Source of the DNA: Chromobacterium alticapitis
GTDB taxonomy: Bacteria > Pseudomonadota > Gammaproteobacteria > Burkholderiales > Chromobacteriaceae
Length of the DNA stretch: 64,000 bases
Direction of reading: 5' to 3'
Assembly (NCBI RefSeq): GCF_002924365.1
Contig: NZ_PQWB01000036.1
Span: 62,001-126,000 of the forward strand
Positions within the stretch are counted from its first letter, which is position 1; every line of letters begins with the position of its first letter. The notes under the pieces are model-generated. The model had not been told where the DNA came from. It did no database searches and saw only the letters and a program-made list of their open reading frames with translations. This document shows positions 62,296 to 64,000 of this stretch, in pieces. The position numbers and the translations under genes were made by a program.

Positions 62296-62323
62296 TGTGT
62301 CTGAACCACCAAGACAACGACAC

Positions 62324-63289
62324 ATGCAAAAATTGAATCAACAACAGCAGCTGCTGAGTTACCAGCTGCTGCTGGACAAAATCTTCCGCGTGACCACTCG
62401 CAGCTTCGCCTTCCTGGTGCTGGCGCTGCTGGTGGGCATTCTCATTTCGCTGCTGGTCGGCGCGCTGCCGACCATCCAGCATTTTGGCCTGGGCTTTCTG
62501 ACCAGCTCCGAGTGGGACCCGGTACAGAACCGCTTCGGCGCGGTCGTGCCCATCTTCGGCACCTTGGTGACATCTTTCCTTGCCCTGCTGATCGGCGTGC
62601 CGGTCAGCTTCGGCATCGCGCTGTTCCTGACCGAGCTCTGCCCCACCTGGCTGAAGCGGCCGCTGGGCATCGCCATCGAACTCTTGGCCGGCATTCCGTC
62701 CATCATTTACGGCATGTGGGGCCTGTTCGTGTTCGCGCCCTTCTTCGCCGACCACATCCAGCCATGGGTCATCGAGCATCTGGGAGACTTCCCGCTGATC
62801 GGCTTCCTGTTCCAGGGCGCGCCCATGGGCATAGGCCTGTTCACCGCCGGCCTGATCCTGGCCATCATGGTGATTCCCTTCATCGCCTCGGTCATGCGAG
62901 ATGTATTCGAAGTGGTCCCCACCATGCTGAAGGAATCCGCCTACGGCCTGGGCTCTACCACCTGGGAGGTGGTCCGCTATGTGGTGCTGCCCTACACCAA
63001 GACCGGCGTGGTCGGCGGCATCATGCTGGGCCTGGGCCGCGCGCTGGGCGAGACCATGGCGGTGACCTTCGTCATCGGCAACTCCAGCCGCTTCACCACC
63101 AGCTTGTTCGAGCCGGGCAACTCCATCGCCTCCTCGCTGGCCAATGAATTCGCCGAGGCCAACGGCGACCTGTATATCGGCTCGCTGATCGAGCTGGGCC
63201 TGATCCTGTTCTTCATCACCTTCGTGGTATTGTCCTGCTCCAAGCTGCTGTTGCTGCGCCTGAAGAAGCAGGAAGGCAAGCCGTCCTGA
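62324..63289 (+). CDS. pstC: Phosphate ABC transporter permease PstC
   Basis: One of two membrane subunits of the high-affinity phosphate importer, 321 residues with six helices. It has [59 protein letters not shown] (the EAA loop that contacts PstB) and [21 protein letters not shown] 62324 is used; upstream in-frame codons are less likely. It lies 85 bases after pstS and 2 bases before pstA. Confidence 0.95.
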   Translation: MQKLNQQQQLLSYQLLLDKIFRVTTRSFAFLVLALLVGILISLLVGALPTIQHFGLGFLTSSEWDPVQNRFGAVVPIFGTLVTSFLALLIGVPVSFGIALFLTELCPTWLKRPLGIAIELLAGIPSIIYGMWGLFVFAPFFADHIQPWVIEHLGDFPLIGFLFQGAPMGIGLFTAGLILAIMVIPFIASVMRDVFEVVPTMLKESAYGLGSTTWEVVRYVVLPYTKTGVVGGIMLGLGRALGETMAVTFVIGNSSRFTTSLFEPGNSIASSLANEFAEANGDLYIGSLIELGLILFFITFVVLSCSKLLLLRLKKQEGKPS

Positions 63290-63291
63290 TC

Positions 63292-64000
63292 ATGAACCAA
63301 GCAAGCAAAACCATGAGCCAAGCCTCCATGAACGACGTCGCCCAGTTCTCCGGCGCCAGCCTGAAACAGGACAGCGTGCTCTATCGCAAGCGCCGCCTGG
63401 TCAACAAGCTGACCATGACCGCCTCCATGCTGACCATGGCCTTCGGCCTGTTCTGGCTGTTCTGGATCCTGATCACCTTGCTGCAGCACGGCCTGTCCGG
63501 CATCAACTGGCAGGTATTCACCGTCAGCACGCCGCCTCCGGGCAGCACCGGAGGTCTGGCCAACGCCATTTACGGCAGCCTGCTGATGACCGGCTTCGGC
63601 ACGCTGTTCGGCACGCCCATAGGCATTCTGGCCGGCATTTACCTGGCCGAATTCGGCCAGCGCGGCTGGCTAGCGCCGGCGACCCGCTTCATCAACGACA
63701 TCCTGCTGTCGGCGCCGTCCATCGTGATCGGCCTGTTCATCTATGAAGTCTACGTCGTATCGGTGGGACACTTCTCCGGCTGGGCCGGCTCCTTCGCGCT
63801 GGCCATCCTGGTGATTCCGGTAGTGGTGCGCACCACCGAGAACATGCTGCGCCTGGTGCCCAACAGCCTGCGCGAAGCCGCCGCCGCCTTGGGCGCGCCG
63901 CAGTGGAAGGTGACGCTGTACGTGACGCTGCGCTCGGCCAAGGCCGGCGTGCTGACCGGCATCCTGCTGGCGGTGGCGCGCATCTCCGGCGAAACCGCGC
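63292..64000 (+). CDS. pstA: Phosphate ABC transporter permease PstA (cut by window edge)
   Basis: The first 236 codons of the second membrane subunit of the phosphate importer. It has an N-terminal charged tail, a first helix near residues 45-65 ([19 protein letters not shown]), IAGIYLAEF-type sequence (here [12 protein letters not shown]), the block [16 protein letters not shown], and the EAA loop [18 protein letters not shown]. The reading frame is open to base 64000. The start could also be at in-frame ATGs 8 or 12 codons downstream. pstB and phoU are expected beyond the window. Confidence 0.94.
   Translation, partial: MNQASKTMSQASMNDVAQFSGASLKQDSVLYRKRRLVNKLTMTASMLTMAFGLFWLFWILITLLQHGLSGINWQVFTVSTPPPGSTGGLANAIYGSLLMTGFGTLFGTPIGILAGIYLAEFGQRGWLAPATRFINDILLSAPSIVIGLFIYEVYVVSVGHFSGWAGSFALAILVIPVVVRTTENMLRLVPNSLREAAAALGAPQWKVTLYVTLRSAKAGVLTGILLAVARISGETA

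Overview
The window is chromosomal DNA of a GC-rich Gram-negative betaproteobacterium of the Neisseriales, most like Chromobacterium or a close relative. This rests on the flagellar flgA/flgM pair, a lipoprotein operon of the kind known around GNA1162 in Neisseria, the order tpiA-secG-tRNA-Leu-nuoABCDEFGHIJKLMN-DUF2818, an N-acetylglucosamine PTS with fused EIIA-HPr-EI, and a Vibrio-like tyrosine degradation cluster. It is core chromosome. I see no prophage, insertion sequence, integron or CRISPR array. The unusual content is in intergenic structure and small genes.

Layout. 1-3380: start of flgM and flgA (minus), a GDSL autotransporter esterase (plus), a small membrane protein. 3400-7792: alaA, hom, a small secreted Cys protein and thrC, all minus. 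8029-11584: a Mth938-like protein, an aromatic-acid-type MFS carrier and a type II NADH dehydrogenase, separated by regions rich in palindromes and REP-like repeats. 12009-16833: ubiB, ubiJ, an M15 peptidase, ubiE, DUF971 and queA (minus). 17126-21541: aroQ, accB, accC, prmA and a zinc-ribbon membrane protein (plus), behind a strongly structured leader. 21563-23301: a frameshifted small secreted protein and a divergent LysR/DoxX pair. 23753-28201: the GlcNAc-type PTS. 28356-30706: a HAD phosphatase, an MFS carrier and two tandem tRNA-Phe genes. 30864-35897: hppD, hmgA, a fumarylacetoacetate hydrolase and maiA with a divergent Lrp/AsnC regulator. 35949-40336: UPF0114, metF, ahcY with an SAH riboswitch, and metK. 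40413-44037: two LpxL-family acyltransferases and three lipoproteins (CsgG-like, DUF4810, GNA1162-like). 44097-44831: a secreted RNase T2. 44983-61029: DUF2818, the whole nuo operon, tRNA-Leu, secG and tpiA. 61201-64000: pstS, pstC and the start of pstA behind a Pho-box-like site.

How the genes work together. The window covers respiration (Ndh, complex I, ubiquinone synthesis), the methyl cycle (MetF, AhcY, MetK, with AhcY under S-adenosylhomocysteine control), amino-acid supply (alanine, threonine), fatty-acid initiation (AccBC), tyrosine catabolism to fumarate and acetoacetate, chitin-sugar uptake and phosphate uptake. Many genes on both strands overlap by 1-8 bases, which suggests translational coupling.

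The most interesting leads are: a four-hairpin leader before aroQ-accBC; REP-like GTAG-headed repeats around ndh and ubiB, one of which supplies the ubiB stop codon; a large nested palindrome region at 9884-10048; two terminator-like hairpins in the only gap ahead of nuoA; a G6-tract frameshift inside a signal peptide; a CsgG-like lipoprotein operon without curli genes; and a peptidase without a signal peptide inside the ubiquinone operon. All were read by eye. Starts were chosen from ribosome binding sites and family length, and no database search was run.
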